Shown here in pieces: positions 25,920-36,170 of a stretch of DNA of 64,000 nucleotides. This stretch comes from Chthonomonadales bacterium (GTDB lineage: Bacteria; Armatimonadota; Chthonomonadetes; Chthonomonadales; CAJBBX01), in the NCBI GenBank assembly GCA_027459625.1, contig DAIDHP010000002.1:62001-126000 (forward strand). The letters run 5' to 3'. Position 1 is the first letter of the stretch. Each line of letters starts with the position of its first letter. The position numbers and the translations under genes were made by a program. The notes beneath the pieces were generated by a model. That model saw nothing but the letters and a program-made list of their open reading frames with translations. It was not told the DNA's origin and did not search any database.

Positions 25920-28214
25920 ATGCTCCAGCGTAAACATGCATTAATTGGATGGTTTTTCACCTTAGCGTTGTATGGGATAATTCTAATGCATCCGAGAATG
26001 TCAATGGCGCAAAACGCCCCGGTATCCAAAAAAGAGGGGGTTCGTGATCTTTACTCCGACACATGGGTGGGCGTGGATGGTTTGGGCAGACCGTTGCCCA
26101 CGTATAAGAATGTTGGACCTCCTCGCAAGGATCGCACCGTCGGGATGTTTTACTTCCTCACATTCGCTTCCGGAGGTGATGGACCGTATGACAACACCAA
26201 GATTCTTGCCGCACATCCTGGCGCAATGAAGGATATCAACAATCCCGCATGGGGACCGCTCAACATGGCACATTACTGGGGCGAGCCTCTCTTTGGATAC
26301 TATGTTAGCGATGATAAATCCGTTTTGAGAAAGCACGCGCAAATGCTGGAAAACGCGGGGGTGGATACGGTCATTTTCGATAACTCGAACGCAGTCACTT
26401 ATGACCAGGCGCGTAACACTTTGTGCAAGGTGTGGGAAAGCATGCGGCAGGTAGGGGATGAAACGCCTCGGGTTGCGTTTTTATGCCCGTTTGGAAATCC
26501 CGGGGGCATTGGCACGCGAACTCTCAGAGAGCTTTACGACACCCTCTACTCGCCGGATTTATATCCTGATTTGTGGTTCAAATGGAAGGGGAAGCCTTTG
26601 GTGATGGCTGACCCCAGCTACGCCGAGGGAAGTTACGCTCCGCTCCATGAACCCGCGCAATTAGTGCAAGGGAATCCCCTCGGTCAATCCTTTACCGCGG
26701 ACAAACCGTTTACAGAAATCGGCGGAGAGTTTCCCACATGGAACACCACGAATTCCGGCTTAACATTGGTCTTGCGAGCGCAAGGACCAACAGGAAAAAT
26801 ACTGGCGATTAAAAAGGCGGGGAATGTTCTAGATAACTCGACTGTTTACATTACTTCAAAGGAACCCTTCCCCGCTGGAAAGTACTACCTTGAGATAACC
26901 GATCCGGTGGGGCAAATCGGATGGTGGAGTTATAGCGGCAATGTGTATGACGGCGGAACGGCGTATGAGGGTGGGAACGCTACAGTTGGAGACAGAACGC
27001 TTTGGATATGTTTCTTGGATGAGGCGCAACCCGTGCAGCTTTCACCGGGAGTGGTGAACACCACCCCCGAACAGGCAACGGCAGTATCAAGGAAAATCGC
27101 CGATTTTTTCACTTTTCGCACCCCTATCGCCCCCTATAACATTACAAACCCGCCTCCGGATCATTGGGCGTGGCTGCAGATTTATCCTCAGGCTCCTCAA
27201 AGGGATTCAAAGGGGAATATCGAGCAGGTGACGGTTGGCGTGGCGCAGAATTATAACGCCACCGTGAACAACACGGCTCCGATGAGCGTGCCGGGGGCTT
27301 TCGGTCGAAGTTACCATGACGGCCAGGAGGACACTCGTCCGGGGGCCGTGGACTGGGGTTACAATGTGGCGGAGCAATGGAAACAGGCTTTGAAACTCGA
27401 TCCCCCGTTCATCTTTATCACGGGATGGAACGAGTGGACGGCGGGATTTATGGATCATTGGGTTAGTTGGACCGCGCCTCCGCCTATATTCGTGGATGAG
27501 TTTAACGAAGAGTATAGCAGGGATATCGAGCCGATGCGCGGGGGGCACGGGGATGATTACTACTACCAACTGGTGAGTTTTATTCGAAGGTACAAGGGGG
27601 TGCGTCCGCTACCTCCCGTGACACCGATGCCCATCACCATGAACGGGAATTTCAGTGAATGGGACAAAGTGATGCCGGAATATCGTGACGCGATAGGGGA
27701 CCCGGTTCATCGAGACGCGCCGGGCGTGGGCAAAGCGGGACCATACGTGAACAATACCGGGCGTAACGATATCGTGGCGGCGAAGGTGAGCTATGATAAA
27801 AAATACATCTACTTCTATGTGAGAACCTACAAAAAGATGACGCCTCACACCGATCCCGATTGGATGCTCCTCTATATCAATAGTGACGCCAACTACAAAA
27901 CCGGTTGGCTTGGGTACGATTATGTGGTTAATCGGCATGTTGGTGAAAACGTCACCAGTCTGGAGAGGAATGTAGGCGGCAAGTATCAATGGACACTGCG
28001 GACGAATGTGGAATACGTTGTTCGCGGAAATCAGATGGAGATCGCCATTCCGAGAAAGGCGATTGGGATAGACACTCTTCCCGCTACAATCGATTTCAAA
28101 TGGGCGGATCATTGTTACGCCAAAGGGGATTGGACGGATTTCACATTGAACGGTGACGCCGCGCCGGATGATCGGTTCAACTACCGAGCGAAATTGATTC
28201 GCGAATTTCCGTAA
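25920..28214 (+). CDS. Exported GH99/GH71-like glycosidase with C-terminal CBM9-like domain
   Basis: The 764-residue protein starts with a signal peptide (LIGWFFTLALYGIILMHPRMSMAQNA). The main part has the pattern of GH71/GH99-like TIM-barrels: VGMFYFLTFA near the start, MLENAGVDTVIFDNSN, WFKWKGKPLVMADP and FITGWNEWTAG near the barrel end, with Glu in GWNEWTAG a probable catalytic residue. A beta-sandwich insert (26700-27000) carries FPAGKYYLEITDP. The C-terminal part (about residue 570 on) has ITMNGNFSEWDKVMPEYRD and YIYFYVRTYKK, a CBM9-like domain as in the gene at 14526. The ATG at 25920 follows AAGGATAATGGA. Substrate is unknown. Confidence 0.72.
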   Translation: MLQRKHALIGWFFTLALYGIILMHPRMSMAQNAPVSKKEGVRDLYSDTWVGVDGLGRPLPTYKNVGPPRKDRTVGMFYFLTFASGGDGPYDNTKILAAHPGAMKDINNPAWGPLNMAHYWGEPLFGYYVSDDKSVLRKHAQMLENAGVDTVIFDNSNAVTYDQARNTLCKVWESMRQVGDETPRVAFLCPFGNPGGIGTRTLRELYDTLYSPDLYPDLWFKWKGKPLVMADPSYAEGSYAPLHEPAQLVQGNPLGQSFTADKPFTEIGGEFPTWNTTNSGLTLVLRAQGPTGKILAIKKAGNVLDNSTVYITSKEPFPAGKYYLEITDPVGQIGWWSYSGNVYDGGTAYEGGNATVGDRTLWICFLDEAQPVQLSPGVVNTTPEQATAVSRKIADFFTFRTPIAPYNITNPPPDHWAWLQIYPQAPQRDSKGNIEQVTVGVAQNYNATVNNTAPMSVPGAFGRSYHDGQEDTRPGAVDWGYNVAEQWKQALKLDPPFIFITGWNEWTAGFMDHWVSWTAPPPIFVDEFNEEYSRDIEPMRGGHGDDYYYQLVSFIRRYKGVRPLPPVTPMPITMNGNFSEWDKVMPEYRDAIGDPVHRDAPGVGKAGPYVNNTGRNDIVAAKVSYDKKYIYFYVRTYKKMTPHTDPDWMLLYINSDANYKTGWLGYDYVVNRHVGENVTSLERNVGGKYQWTLRTNVEYVVRGNQMEIAIPRKAIGIDTLPATIDFKWADHCYAKGDWTDFTLNGDAAPDDRFNYRAKLIREFP

Positions 28215-28287
28215 TTGCTCATCCAAAATGAGTTTAATGATATGCCAAAGTAAATATCGATTTTGAGATGGCAAATGGGAGAAGAAC

Positions 28288-29529
28288 ATGGGGTTTCAAT
28301 TTATTCACACCGCCGATTTGCATCTGGATTGCCCTTTTTCGGGAATTGGGGATTCAAGTATTGCGTTAAAACTGATAGAATCCACCTTTAAGGCGTTTGA
28401 TCGAATCATCGATCTCGCTATTGAAAACAGAGTTGCGTTTCTTCTCATCGCGGGGGATATTTACGACGCGAAGGATAAAAGCTTGAAGGCGCAGTTGCGT
28501 TTTCAAAAGGGCATGCAGCGTTTGGAGGCAGCCAAGGTTGACGTTTACGTGGTTTACGGCAATCACGATCCCGCCAACGGATGGACCGCCGGATTGGATA
28601 TCCCTTCGAATGTGCATCTGTTTGGTCACGGCAAACCGAAATCGCTTACAATCCTCAAAGATGGCGTTCACATCGCCTCGATATGCGGATGGAGCTATCC
28701 GAAGGAGGAGGTGCAAGAGAACGTGGCGTCTCAGTTTGCTCCCGATCCCAAAGCCCCATATAACATCGCTCTTCTGCATTGCAATTGCGGGTCCTCGGTG
28801 GAATACGAAAACTACGCCCCCTGCACCCCGACCGAGCTTCTTGGGGCAGGCTTTGATTATTGGGCTTTGGGGCATATTCACAAACGAAGCGTCATCAGCG
28901 ACAAGAATCCATGGATCGTTTACCCAGGGAATCCACAGGGGATAAATCCCAAGGAAACTGGCACCAAAGGGGGCTATCTGGTGGATGTCGGAGATGATGG
29001 CGCAACCAGGCTCGAATTCCTTGAGACCGATTATGTTCGCTGGCATGCGGAGGATATCCCAATGGCGAACATTTCGCGAACCGAGGAGTTCATGGGGCTG
29101 ATACATTCCAGAATCGACGCTTTGCGTCTGAGAAACGACAAATCCACCGTTGTACGCTTTACGTTGGTGGATCACACGCCGCTGCATTCGGAGTTGGCGA
29201 GGGAGGGAAGTCTTCAAGGAATCATCGAGGATTTAAGGAGCGAAGAGCGCGGGGAGCCAAATATTGTCTGGGTGGAAGCTATCATCGATAAAACAAAGCC
29301 CGTGATCGATTTGGAGGAGAGACGCAAGGCCAATGATATAACAGGGGATTTCCTTCGCCTATTGGATGAATACCGGAACTCGACGTCCAAAAGAGAGGAT
29401 TTGATGAAAGACTTGAATGCTTTGTTCTTGGATCGTCGCGGTAAACGGTGGATTGATCCGCTGGGTGACGCCACTCTTTTAGAATGGTTGGAACAAGTCG
29501 AAACCGTTGGTATGGATTATCTGATATGA
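28288..29529 (+). CDS. DNA repair exonuclease, YhaO/SbcD-like
   Basis: The 413-residue calcineurin-like nuclease begins FIHTADLHLDCPFSGIG, carries AGDIYDAKD, YGNHDPANG and ALGHIHKRS, the five metallophosphoesterase motifs of the SbcD/Mre11 fold. The D-x-H, GD, GNHD and GHIH metal ligands are all present. The start and gene order (YhaN follows) make it YhaO-like, not canonical SbcD. With YhaN it would form a DNA end-processing complex. GGGAGAAGAAC precedes the ATG. The stop is directly followed by the yhaN-like start. Confidence 0.9.
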   Translation: MGFQFIHTADLHLDCPFSGIGDSSIALKLIESTFKAFDRIIDLAIENRVAFLLIAGDIYDAKDKSLKAQLRFQKGMQRLEAAKVDVYVVYGNHDPANGWTAGLDIPSNVHLFGHGKPKSLTILKDGVHIASICGWSYPKEEVQENVASQFAPDPKAPYNIALLHCNCGSSVEYENYAPCTPTELLGAGFDYWALGHIHKRSVISDKNPWIVYPGNPQGINPKETGTKGGYLVDVGDDGATRLEFLETDYVRWHAEDIPMANISRTEEFMGLIHSRIDALRLRNDKSTVVRFTLVDHTPLHSELAREGSLQGIIEDLRSEERGEPNIVWVEAIIDKTKPVIDLEERRKANDITGDFLRLLDEYRNSTSKREDLMKDLNALFLDRRGKRWIDPLGDATLLEWLEQVETVGMDYLI

Positions 29530-32500
29530 ATGGGGGAAATGAGGATGAGGATTCGAGACTTCTTTATAAAGGGATTTGGTATTTATGAAAAAGTTATAAT
29601 GGACTCACTTTCCCCGGAAATAAACCTGTTTCTTGGGGATAACGAGGCTGGGAAAAGCACTCTGTTGGCGTTCTTCAGGGATATTCTGTTTGGTTTCGAA
29701 TCCGGACGAGGGGCGAATTCCAACACCTACAGACCTAACGATGGGGCTTCTCATGGCGGACGAATTACATTGTTGAGGGACGTGGATCAAAAACCTTATG
29801 TTATCGAGAGGACACCAGGCAAGGGGACGGGCACCGCTATAGTGACGATGGGGGATGGTTCTCAAAAAGGCGAGGATGCCCTGCGAGATGTGCTTCATGG
29901 TGTCGATAAGGAGGTTTATCGCAATATCTACGGGTTCAGTCTTGAAGAGTTGCAAAATTTCGGCACTCTCAGCGCGGAGAGCGTGAAAGGAAAGATATAC
30001 AGCGCCGGGGCGGGCACCGGTCAGAAAGACATCATGAAGATCGACGAAACGCTTGGCTCGCAAATGGAAAAGCTGTTCAAACCGCGTGGGAGCACATCGT
30101 CAATCAACAAACTGTTTTCCGATATGGAGAAGGCGGAAGACGCAATCAAAGAGTTTTCCACTCAATCAGACAAGTATTCCGATGCGTTACAGAAAATCCC
30201 CGAATTACAGCTGCAGATTCGTGATTTGGACGTGGAGATTAGCGAAATCAATGATCAATTAGCTCTCCATAGTAAAATCATGGAGGCGCGGGATCAATGG
30301 GAGGAGATAAACAGGGCTCAAAGTGAATTGAAAGCCATCCCGTTGGTGGAGAGTTTTCCGGAAAAAGGGTTGGACAGGTATCAGGTCTGCAAGGAGAATC
30401 TTGCGAAGACGCGGGAGGAGTTGGATCGGCTAACCCTCGATATTGAATCGAAGCGCAAGGAACTATCGGAACTGCGGGTGGATATGCGTTTGCTATCTGA
30501 AAAAGTGCACATCGATGAAGTATTGCAGGGAAAAGATCAATATCAAAGCGCGATACGCGATCTCCCGGAAATAAAATCGCAGGAAGAGAGAATTAACGCT
30601 GAAATAGCGAAAATGATTAACGATTGCGGTAGGGATTGGACGGAAACCAAGGTGATGGCTTTTGATATCTCCATGCCGATGCGCGATCAAGTGAGTCGAA
30701 TGGAGTCGGATATCAACAATGCGGACAAGGAGCTGGAAGCGTTAAAAAACCGTCTTCAAGCATTGAAATTCACTTATGACAAGGAGGAGGCGACGCTTCT
30801 TAGCAAGAAAAGATCCCTTGAAGAGATCAAGCCAGCGAAAACCGACGAGCAATCCTTGGCAAATAAGGAGAACGCCGTGCGTCAGGCGCGGCAAAGTTTT
30901 TCAAACATTGATCGCCTCAAAGCGACGAAAGAGGTGCGCAGCAGTGATGTTCAAAAAAAACAGGAGGATAAAACAAGGAAGGAGCAATCCTCAGGCAAGA
31001 GCGATCATACTGTGATCTTTGATTTTGTCATCGGATTGGTTCTTCTTGCGGTAGCAGTTTATTTCTATAAAAGTTCGGCTGTTACTTCTATAGCTTTGGG
31101 AGTGGTTGGAGTTCTAATCTTGATGGCGGGCTACGCATCCGCACGGAAAGCAAAGAAAGAACTAGATGATTTGAAATATGAGATCGACTCGCTAAAATCT
31201 CAGATAGAGATAGGCGAAAATGAGTTGAAGGGTTTGGATTCGAGTATTCAAGGAGAGTGGGGAAATCTTCAAAACTACTCCCGGATCCTCGCAAAGGAGT
31301 TGAAAACCGCACAGGATGTGGATGAGGCGGATAACGCGATACGCAAGCTTAGAGAGAATAATGCACTGTTGAATGCGGAGGATAAGGGATACAATGATTT
31401 TTGTCAAACATTTGAATTGACAAAGAAAGAGTTTCAAACCTTGTTGATAGCGCAGGATGAAAAAACTCATGTTTATGATGCCGCGAAAGAAAAATGGGTG
31501 AATTGGCTCAGACAAAACGACCTGCCCTCTTATTACACACCGGATACTGTAAGAGATCTCTTCCGAAAAATTGAAACGATACGCGATAAGCGAAACGAGG
31601 CGAATGGGTATCATCTCCGCGTTGAGAAAATGTCGGAAACCATTGAGGGATATGAAGCTCAGATCAAAGACATCCTAAACAGATGCGAAAAGCAAGTCCC
31701 TGATCAATCCCTGCTGGTCTCGGCGTTATTGCAATTGCGGGAGGACCTGAATACATCGCAAACTAACCATCAAAAGAGGGAAAACTTGGAAGCGGTATTG
31801 GTGGAAAAGACAAATGATCAAAAAATACGATCCAATGAGTTGTTACGTTATCAGCAAGAAGAGGCGGATCTCTTGCATGCCGCGGACGCTCAAAATGAGA
31901 ACGATTTTTTGGAGAGATCCAAGTGGTATTCCGCTCGTGAGGAGCTTAAGAAAGGAATCCGGGAATTCAATAATCAGATTCTGCGCATCGCCGGAGACCT
32001 CGGGGTTGATGGATTAAATGAGATTCTTCGCAATACGGATTTTGACAAGGTGGAAAAAGAAAAGCGGGAATTGGAAGAGGAGAGAGGGAACAAGCAGGAT
32101 AATCGTGATAGCATTAACATGGAGATAGGAAAGTATAAAAAGACGAAAGACGACTTGGAAAGAAGCAACGAACTGTCCAATGAGATCGTTAAAAGAGAAT
32201 CGCAACGGACCGAGTTAAATCGGATCGCATCGGAATGGGCGATACTGGCGATGTGCAAAAAGATATTGAAAGAGACAAGAGATCGGTATGAGAGGGAAAA
32301 GCAACCAGATGTGATCAAATCCGCATCGGAAGTGGCCAGAAAAATGACAAATGGAGCCTACTATAGCGTATTCACGCCATTGGGAGAAAATAAGTTTGAG
32401 TTGTTAACGCCTACAGGTGAGCGCAAGGATATCGGCATACTCTCCCGAGGCACGCGAGAGCAGTTGTATCTGGCAATTCGGTTTGGGTTTATCAAGGAAT

Positions 32501-32715
32501 ACGCGGGTGAGCCTCTGCCGGTGATAATGGATGACATATTGGTGAACTTTGATCCGAAAAGAGCCAAGGCGGCGGCGGAGTGCATCCTGGATCTCTCCCG
32601 ATCTCATCAGGTTTTATTCTTTACCTGTCATCCTCAAATCAAAGAGCTGTTTCTTGAAATGAAACCGGATATCGCTCGATTCGGTATCAGCGGCGGGCAG
32701 ATCTCAAGGAATTGA
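29530..32715 (+). CDS. YhaN-like SMC/Rad50-type ATPase with membrane hairpin
   Basis: A 1061-residue partner of the YhaO-like nuclease. Walker A (GDNEAGKST) lies near residue 40, the FGF motif beyond it. Long coiled coils follow. Two hydrophobic segments (FVIGLVLLAVAVYFY and IALGVVGVLILMAGYA, about residues 495-540) interrupt the first coil and mark the YhaN family, so the complex may be membrane-tethered. The signature ILSRGTREQLYLAIRFGF and Walker B LPVIMDDILVNFD are near the end. The ATG at 29530 abuts the upstream stop; MRIRDFF at 29545 is an alternative start. An ABC-type ATPase head and a role in DNA end repair are inferred from the family. Confidence 0.88.
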   Translation: MGEMRMRIRDFFIKGFGIYEKVIMDSLSPEINLFLGDNEAGKSTLLAFFRDILFGFESGRGANSNTYRPNDGASHGGRITLLRDVDQKPYVIERTPGKGTGTAIVTMGDGSQKGEDALRDVLHGVDKEVYRNIYGFSLEELQNFGTLSAESVKGKIYSAGAGTGQKDIMKIDETLGSQMEKLFKPRGSTSSINKLFSDMEKAEDAIKEFSTQSDKYSDALQKIPELQLQIRDLDVEISEINDQLALHSKIMEARDQWEEINRAQSELKAIPLVESFPEKGLDRYQVCKENLAKTREELDRLTLDIESKRKELSELRVDMRLLSEKVHIDEVLQGKDQYQSAIRDLPEIKSQEERINAEIAKMINDCGRDWTETKVMAFDISMPMRDQVSRMESDINNADKELEALKNRLQALKFTYDKEEATLLSKKRSLEEIKPAKTDEQSLANKENAVRQARQSFSNIDRLKATKEVRSSDVQKKQEDKTRKEQSSGKSDHTVIFDFVIGLVLLAVAVYFYKSSAVTSIALGVVGVLILMAGYASARKAKKELDDLKYEIDSLKSQIEIGENELKGLDSSIQGEWGNLQNYSRILAKELKTAQDVDEADNAIRKLRENNALLNAEDKGYNDFCQTFELTKKEFQTLLIAQDEKTHVYDAAKEKWVNWLRQNDLPSYYTPDTVRDLFRKIETIRDKRNEANGYHLRVEKMSETIEGYEAQIKDILNRCEKQVPDQSLLVSALLQLREDLNTSQTNHQKRENLEAVLVEKTNDQKIRSNELLRYQQEEADLLHAADAQNENDFLERSKWYSAREELKKGIREFNNQILRIAGDLGVDGLNEILRNTDFDKVEKEKRELEEERGNKQDNRDSINMEIGKYKKTKDDLERSNELSNEIVKRESQRTELNRIASEWAILAMCKKILKETRDRYEREKQPDVIKSASEVARKMTNGAYYSVFTPLGENKFELLTPTGERKDIGILSRGTREQLYLAIRFGFIKEYAGEPLPVIMDDILVNFDPKRAKAAAECILDLSRSHQVLFFTCHPQIKELFLEMKPDIARFGISGGQISRN

Positions 32716-32796
32716 AATCGCGACCCGATATACGATTGATCCGGAGCGTGCAATTTTAATCCATCGAACACAACGGAAGTTGAAAGGATACCAGGT

Positions 32797-33870
32797 ATGA
32801 ACGACAGAGAGCGATTCATAGCCGTAATGGAATACCAATCCGTGGATCGTGTTCCCCTTTGGGATTTCGGTGTGTGGCCGGAGACGATTGAAAGATGGAA
32901 AGGGGAGAGGTATGATCCCGCCAATCCCCCTGTTTTTACCGACAGAAGGGATTGGCAATCGGGCTGGTTTTTCCCCAACCCCCCGTTCGAGCGAACGACC
33001 GTGGAGGAGGATGATCGCACGGTTCTCTACGTAAACCACGAAGGCATTCTCATGCGAGAACGCAAGGATAATCCGATGTCGTCCATGCCGCAATTTGTGA
33101 AATTTCCGGTGGAGACAAGAGAGGAATTTCGACGATTCTGGAAGGAGAGAATGCAACCGAACCTTTCGAAACGGCTCGGCGAGAACTGGCGGGAACGTTT
33201 GGGCGCTTACCGCAATCGGGATTACCCGCTTATCGTCATCGCGGATCGGTGGGGTGGATTTTTCGGACCTTTGCGGAATCTGCTCGGTGTCGAAAAGCTT
33301 TGCATGCTCTTTCATGATGATCCCGCTTTCATCGAAGAGATGATGGAGGCGAACGCAGATTTCATCATAGCCATCATGGATCAGGTTCTGGAAGCCACGG
33401 ATATCGATGTTTTCGGATTCTGGGAGGATATGGCTTATAAGGCAGGTCCCTTGGTTGGTCCTACGCTCTATAGAAAATACGCCTTGCCTCGATATCGACG
33501 CGTGGTGGATTTTCTGCACTCTCGCGGGGTGCCATACATTTCCTTGGATAGCGATGGCGATATCACACGGCTCATTCCCATTTGGGTGGATGCGGGAATC
33601 AATGTTCTGTATCCCTTTGAGGTTCAGTGCGGTATGGATGTGTTTAAGGTTCGCAGGGAGTATGGCAAGGATCTTCGTCTATGGTACGGGGTCAATAAGC
33701 GAGCTGCGGCGGAAGGTTTGGGCTCCATTATTACGGAGATTAATCGCGTTAAGCCTTTGATAACGGATGGCGGTTACATTCCAGGTCCGGATCACTCTTT
33801 CCCGCCGGATGTCTCTTTCGATAATTATCGCCTCTTCATGTCAAAATTACGGGAGGCGTGTGGAGGCTAA
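32797..33870 (+). CDS. Uroporphyrinogen decarboxylase-family protein (methyltransferase-like)
   Basis: A 357-residue TIM-barrel of the UroD/MtaA superfamily: MNDRERFIAVMEYQSVDRVPLWDFG at the start, FWEDMAYKAGPLVGPTLYRKYALP, and a metal-site pattern with YISLDSDGDITRLIPIWVDAGINVLYPFEVQ and ITDGGYIPGPDHSFPPD near the end. It lacks the heme-type Arg pattern of real UroD, so it is more likely a corrinoid methyltransferase or unknown enzyme. GAAAGGATACCAGGT is in front of the ATG. A second member is at 48175. It stands near a fused esterase and a glycosidase. Confidence 0.85.
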   Translation: MNDRERFIAVMEYQSVDRVPLWDFGVWPETIERWKGERYDPANPPVFTDRRDWQSGWFFPNPPFERTTVEEDDRTVLYVNHEGILMRERKDNPMSSMPQFVKFPVETREEFRRFWKERMQPNLSKRLGENWRERLGAYRNRDYPLIVIADRWGGFFGPLRNLLGVEKLCMLFHDDPAFIEEMMEANADFIIAIMDQVLEATDIDVFGFWEDMAYKAGPLVGPTLYRKYALPRYRRVVDFLHSRGVPYISLDSDGDITRLIPIWVDAGINVLYPFEVQCGMDVFKVRREYGKDLRLWYGVNKRAAAEGLGSIITEINRVKPLITDGGYIPGPDHSFPPDVSFDNYRLFMSKLREACGG

Positions 33871-33917
33871 TCTAATTCCCGCAGCGAAAATGAGCGTAAT
33901 CTTAGGAGACTGTCCAT

Positions 33918-36119
33918 ATGAATCACCTCTTTCCAAGCGTCATTCGATCAGGTTTCATATGCTGCCTGCTGATTCTTCCTTTGTTGGCTACATGCGAAAG
34001 TCTGCATGCATTGCCTCTCGGTCAAACGCCCGATGATATCCGTTTGGGCCCTCTGAAAGACCTTAACGGCTACTTTCCCTTCACCCCGCCGAAAACCCTG
34101 GCGGAATGGCGACATCGCGTCAAGTATCTAAGGGAGCGAATGTTGGTTGCGTTGGGTTTGGCTCCGATGCCGACGAAAACACCTTTGCATGCGGTTATCC
34201 ATGGGAAACTGGATTTCGGAGATTACACGGTTGAAAAAGTCTTTTTTGAAAGCATGCCTGGATTTTATGTGACGGGCAGTTTGTATCGGCCGAAGACGAA
34301 TGGAAAGCATCCTGCGGTTCTCTCTCCTCACGGGCATTGGCCTGGCGGAAGATTCATGGATGCCGGCGCGGATGCAGTGAAGGCGAATATCGAATCTGGT
34401 GCGGAGCGGTTTAAGGAGGGGGGGCGAAGCCCATTGCAAGCTCGTTGCGTGGAGCTTGCGCGAATGGGTTGTGTGGTTTTTCTATATGATATGATCGGCT
34501 ACGCAGATAGCATGCAAATTCCGTATGAGATTGCGCATGGTTTTAATAAACAGCGATCGGAGATGAACACATTAAAAAATTGGGGGTTGTTCAGCCCGCA
34601 AGCGGATGCGCATCTACAAAGCGTCATGGGACTGCAGACTTGGGATTCAATCCGCTCATTGGATTTTCTGGAAAGTCTTCCTGATGTGGATTCCAAGCGT
34701 ATCGCTGTGACGGGAGCGAGCGGTGGAGGAACGCAAACCTTCATTCTCTGCGCAATCGATCCTCGTCCTTCAGTGGCATTCCCAGCAGTGATGGTTTCGA
34801 CCGCGATGCAAGGGGGATGCACCTGTGAGAACGCATGCGATTTGCGCATAGGCACGAGTAATGTGGAGTTTGCGGCGCTCTTCGCCCCGAAGCCGCTGGG
34901 AATGACCGCCGCAAACGATTGGACCAAGGAGATGCCGACAAAAGGTTATCCCGAACTCAAGCAGTTGTATGTGATGTACGGCATGCCTGTGAACGTACAG
35001 TTATGGCCTTTCCTGCAATTCGGGCACAACTATAATATGGTAAGCCGTGAGGCGATGTATTCATGGTTGAACGAACATTTGCATCTCAACATCAATAAGC
35101 CGATCGAAGAGAAAGATTACCACCTGTTATCCCCACAGGAGTTGACCGTTTGGGACGTGCGGCATCCCTCCCCTAATGGTGGAGAGGAGTTTGAAAGACG
35201 TTTGCTTACATGGTGGAATGCGGATTGCAAGAAGACTTTGAACCGCTCTGTAAGCGACGAAGAGTCATTTCGGAGGGAGTATGGCGGACCTATACGCGCT
35301 ATCATCGGTCGAACAATGGATGATGCTGGAAGCGTTGAGTGGATCCCCAATAGTCGAGAGAGGAATGATTCGTATGCAATGACTGCGGGCTTGATCCGCA
35401 ACGTTACATATCACGAAGAGTTGCCGACATTGCTTTTGATTCCGGATATTGTGAAACGTACTCCCGTCATCTGGGTGGATTCATTCGGGAAGTCTGGTGT
35501 TTTGAGCAAGAATGGAAATCCGAGCGATTCCTCTCAAAAATTGCTAAATGCGGGGGTTCCGGTCATCGGCGTTGATTTAATGTATCAGGGTGAGTTCCTG
35601 AAGGACGGTGAACAGGTTACGAAACAACGCGTTGTAAGCAACGACCGTGATGACGCTGCTTATACTTATGGATACAATGATTCTCTGTTCGCTCAACGCG
35701 TCCATGATATACTCACTACAATACGATTTGTTCAAAACGAGTTCCACGTAAGTAGGGTGGACATGGCGGGGTTGAATGGCGGAGGATTATGGGTTGGTGC
35801 GGCGTGCGCAGTGGCAAATGGCTCCATTGACGCTGCGGCGGTGGATACAGGCGGTTTTCGGTTCGATCATTTACTGGATTTTCGTGACCCTAATTTTCTC
35901 CCCGGTGGTGCAAAATATGGTGATCTACCCGGCATGATAGCTCTCCACTCCCCTTATCCTTTATGGCTTGGAGGGGAGAATTCGGATGGAGTGGCATTTA
36001 TTCAGAGGCAATACATTCACCACAATTCCAAGCGATTCACCGTATATCAGGGTGAAATGGAGCGAATGAATGAATCGGCCGTGAACTGGCTGAATGAGAA
36101 TGATCAAAAAAGCAGATGA
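33918..36119 (+). CDS. Exported tandem alpha/beta-hydrolase (acetylxylan-esterase-like)
   Basis: The 733-residue protein has a signal peptide (ICCLLILPLLATCESLHA). The first hydrolase domain is of the acetylxylan esterase/dienelactone hydrolase type: SPHGHWPGG, then the nucleophile elbow GASGGGTQT (Ser, about residue 270) and a likely His in FLQFGHNY. A second fold follows, with VIGVDLMYQGEF and DMAGLNGGGLWVGA. In that elbow (G-L-N-G-G) Asn replaces Ser, so the second half is probably inactive. It may bind ester substrates or form a dimer-like tandem. The location near glycosidases suggests deacetylation of polysaccharide. Confidence 0.75.
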   Translation: MNHLFPSVIRSGFICCLLILPLLATCESLHALPLGQTPDDIRLGPLKDLNGYFPFTPPKTLAEWRHRVKYLRERMLVALGLAPMPTKTPLHAVIHGKLDFGDYTVEKVFFESMPGFYVTGSLYRPKTNGKHPAVLSPHGHWPGGRFMDAGADAVKANIESGAERFKEGGRSPLQARCVELARMGCVVFLYDMIGYADSMQIPYEIAHGFNKQRSEMNTLKNWGLFSPQADAHLQSVMGLQTWDSIRSLDFLESLPDVDSKRIAVTGASGGGTQTFILCAIDPRPSVAFPAVMVSTAMQGGCTCENACDLRIGTSNVEFAALFAPKPLGMTAANDWTKEMPTKGYPELKQLYVMYGMPVNVQLWPFLQFGHNYNMVSREAMYSWLNEHLHLNINKPIEEKDYHLLSPQELTVWDVRHPSPNGGEEFERRLLTWWNADCKKTLNRSVSDEESFRREYGGPIRAIIGRTMDDAGSVEWIPNSRERNDSYAMTAGLIRNVTYHEELPTLLLIPDIVKRTPVIWVDSFGKSGVLSKNGNPSDSSQKLLNAGVPVIGVDLMYQGEFLKDGEQVTKQRVVSNDRDDAAYTYGYNDSLFAQRVHDILTTIRFVQNEFHVSRVDMAGLNGGGLWVGAACAVANGSIDAAAVDTGGFRFDHLLDFRDPNFLPGGAKYGDLPGMIALHSPYPLWLGGENSDGVAFIQRQYIHHNSKRFTVYQGEMERMNESAVNWLNENDQKSR

Positions 36120-36170
36120 AAAAGCATCTGACATTATGATCGTGAAATCGTGATATGGAGAGTAGTCGGT

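Noticed and set aside
28366-29217. A 283-codon open frame antisense to the YhaO-like gene
   Set aside because: The plus strand carries all five nuclease motifs; this frame has no family pattern.
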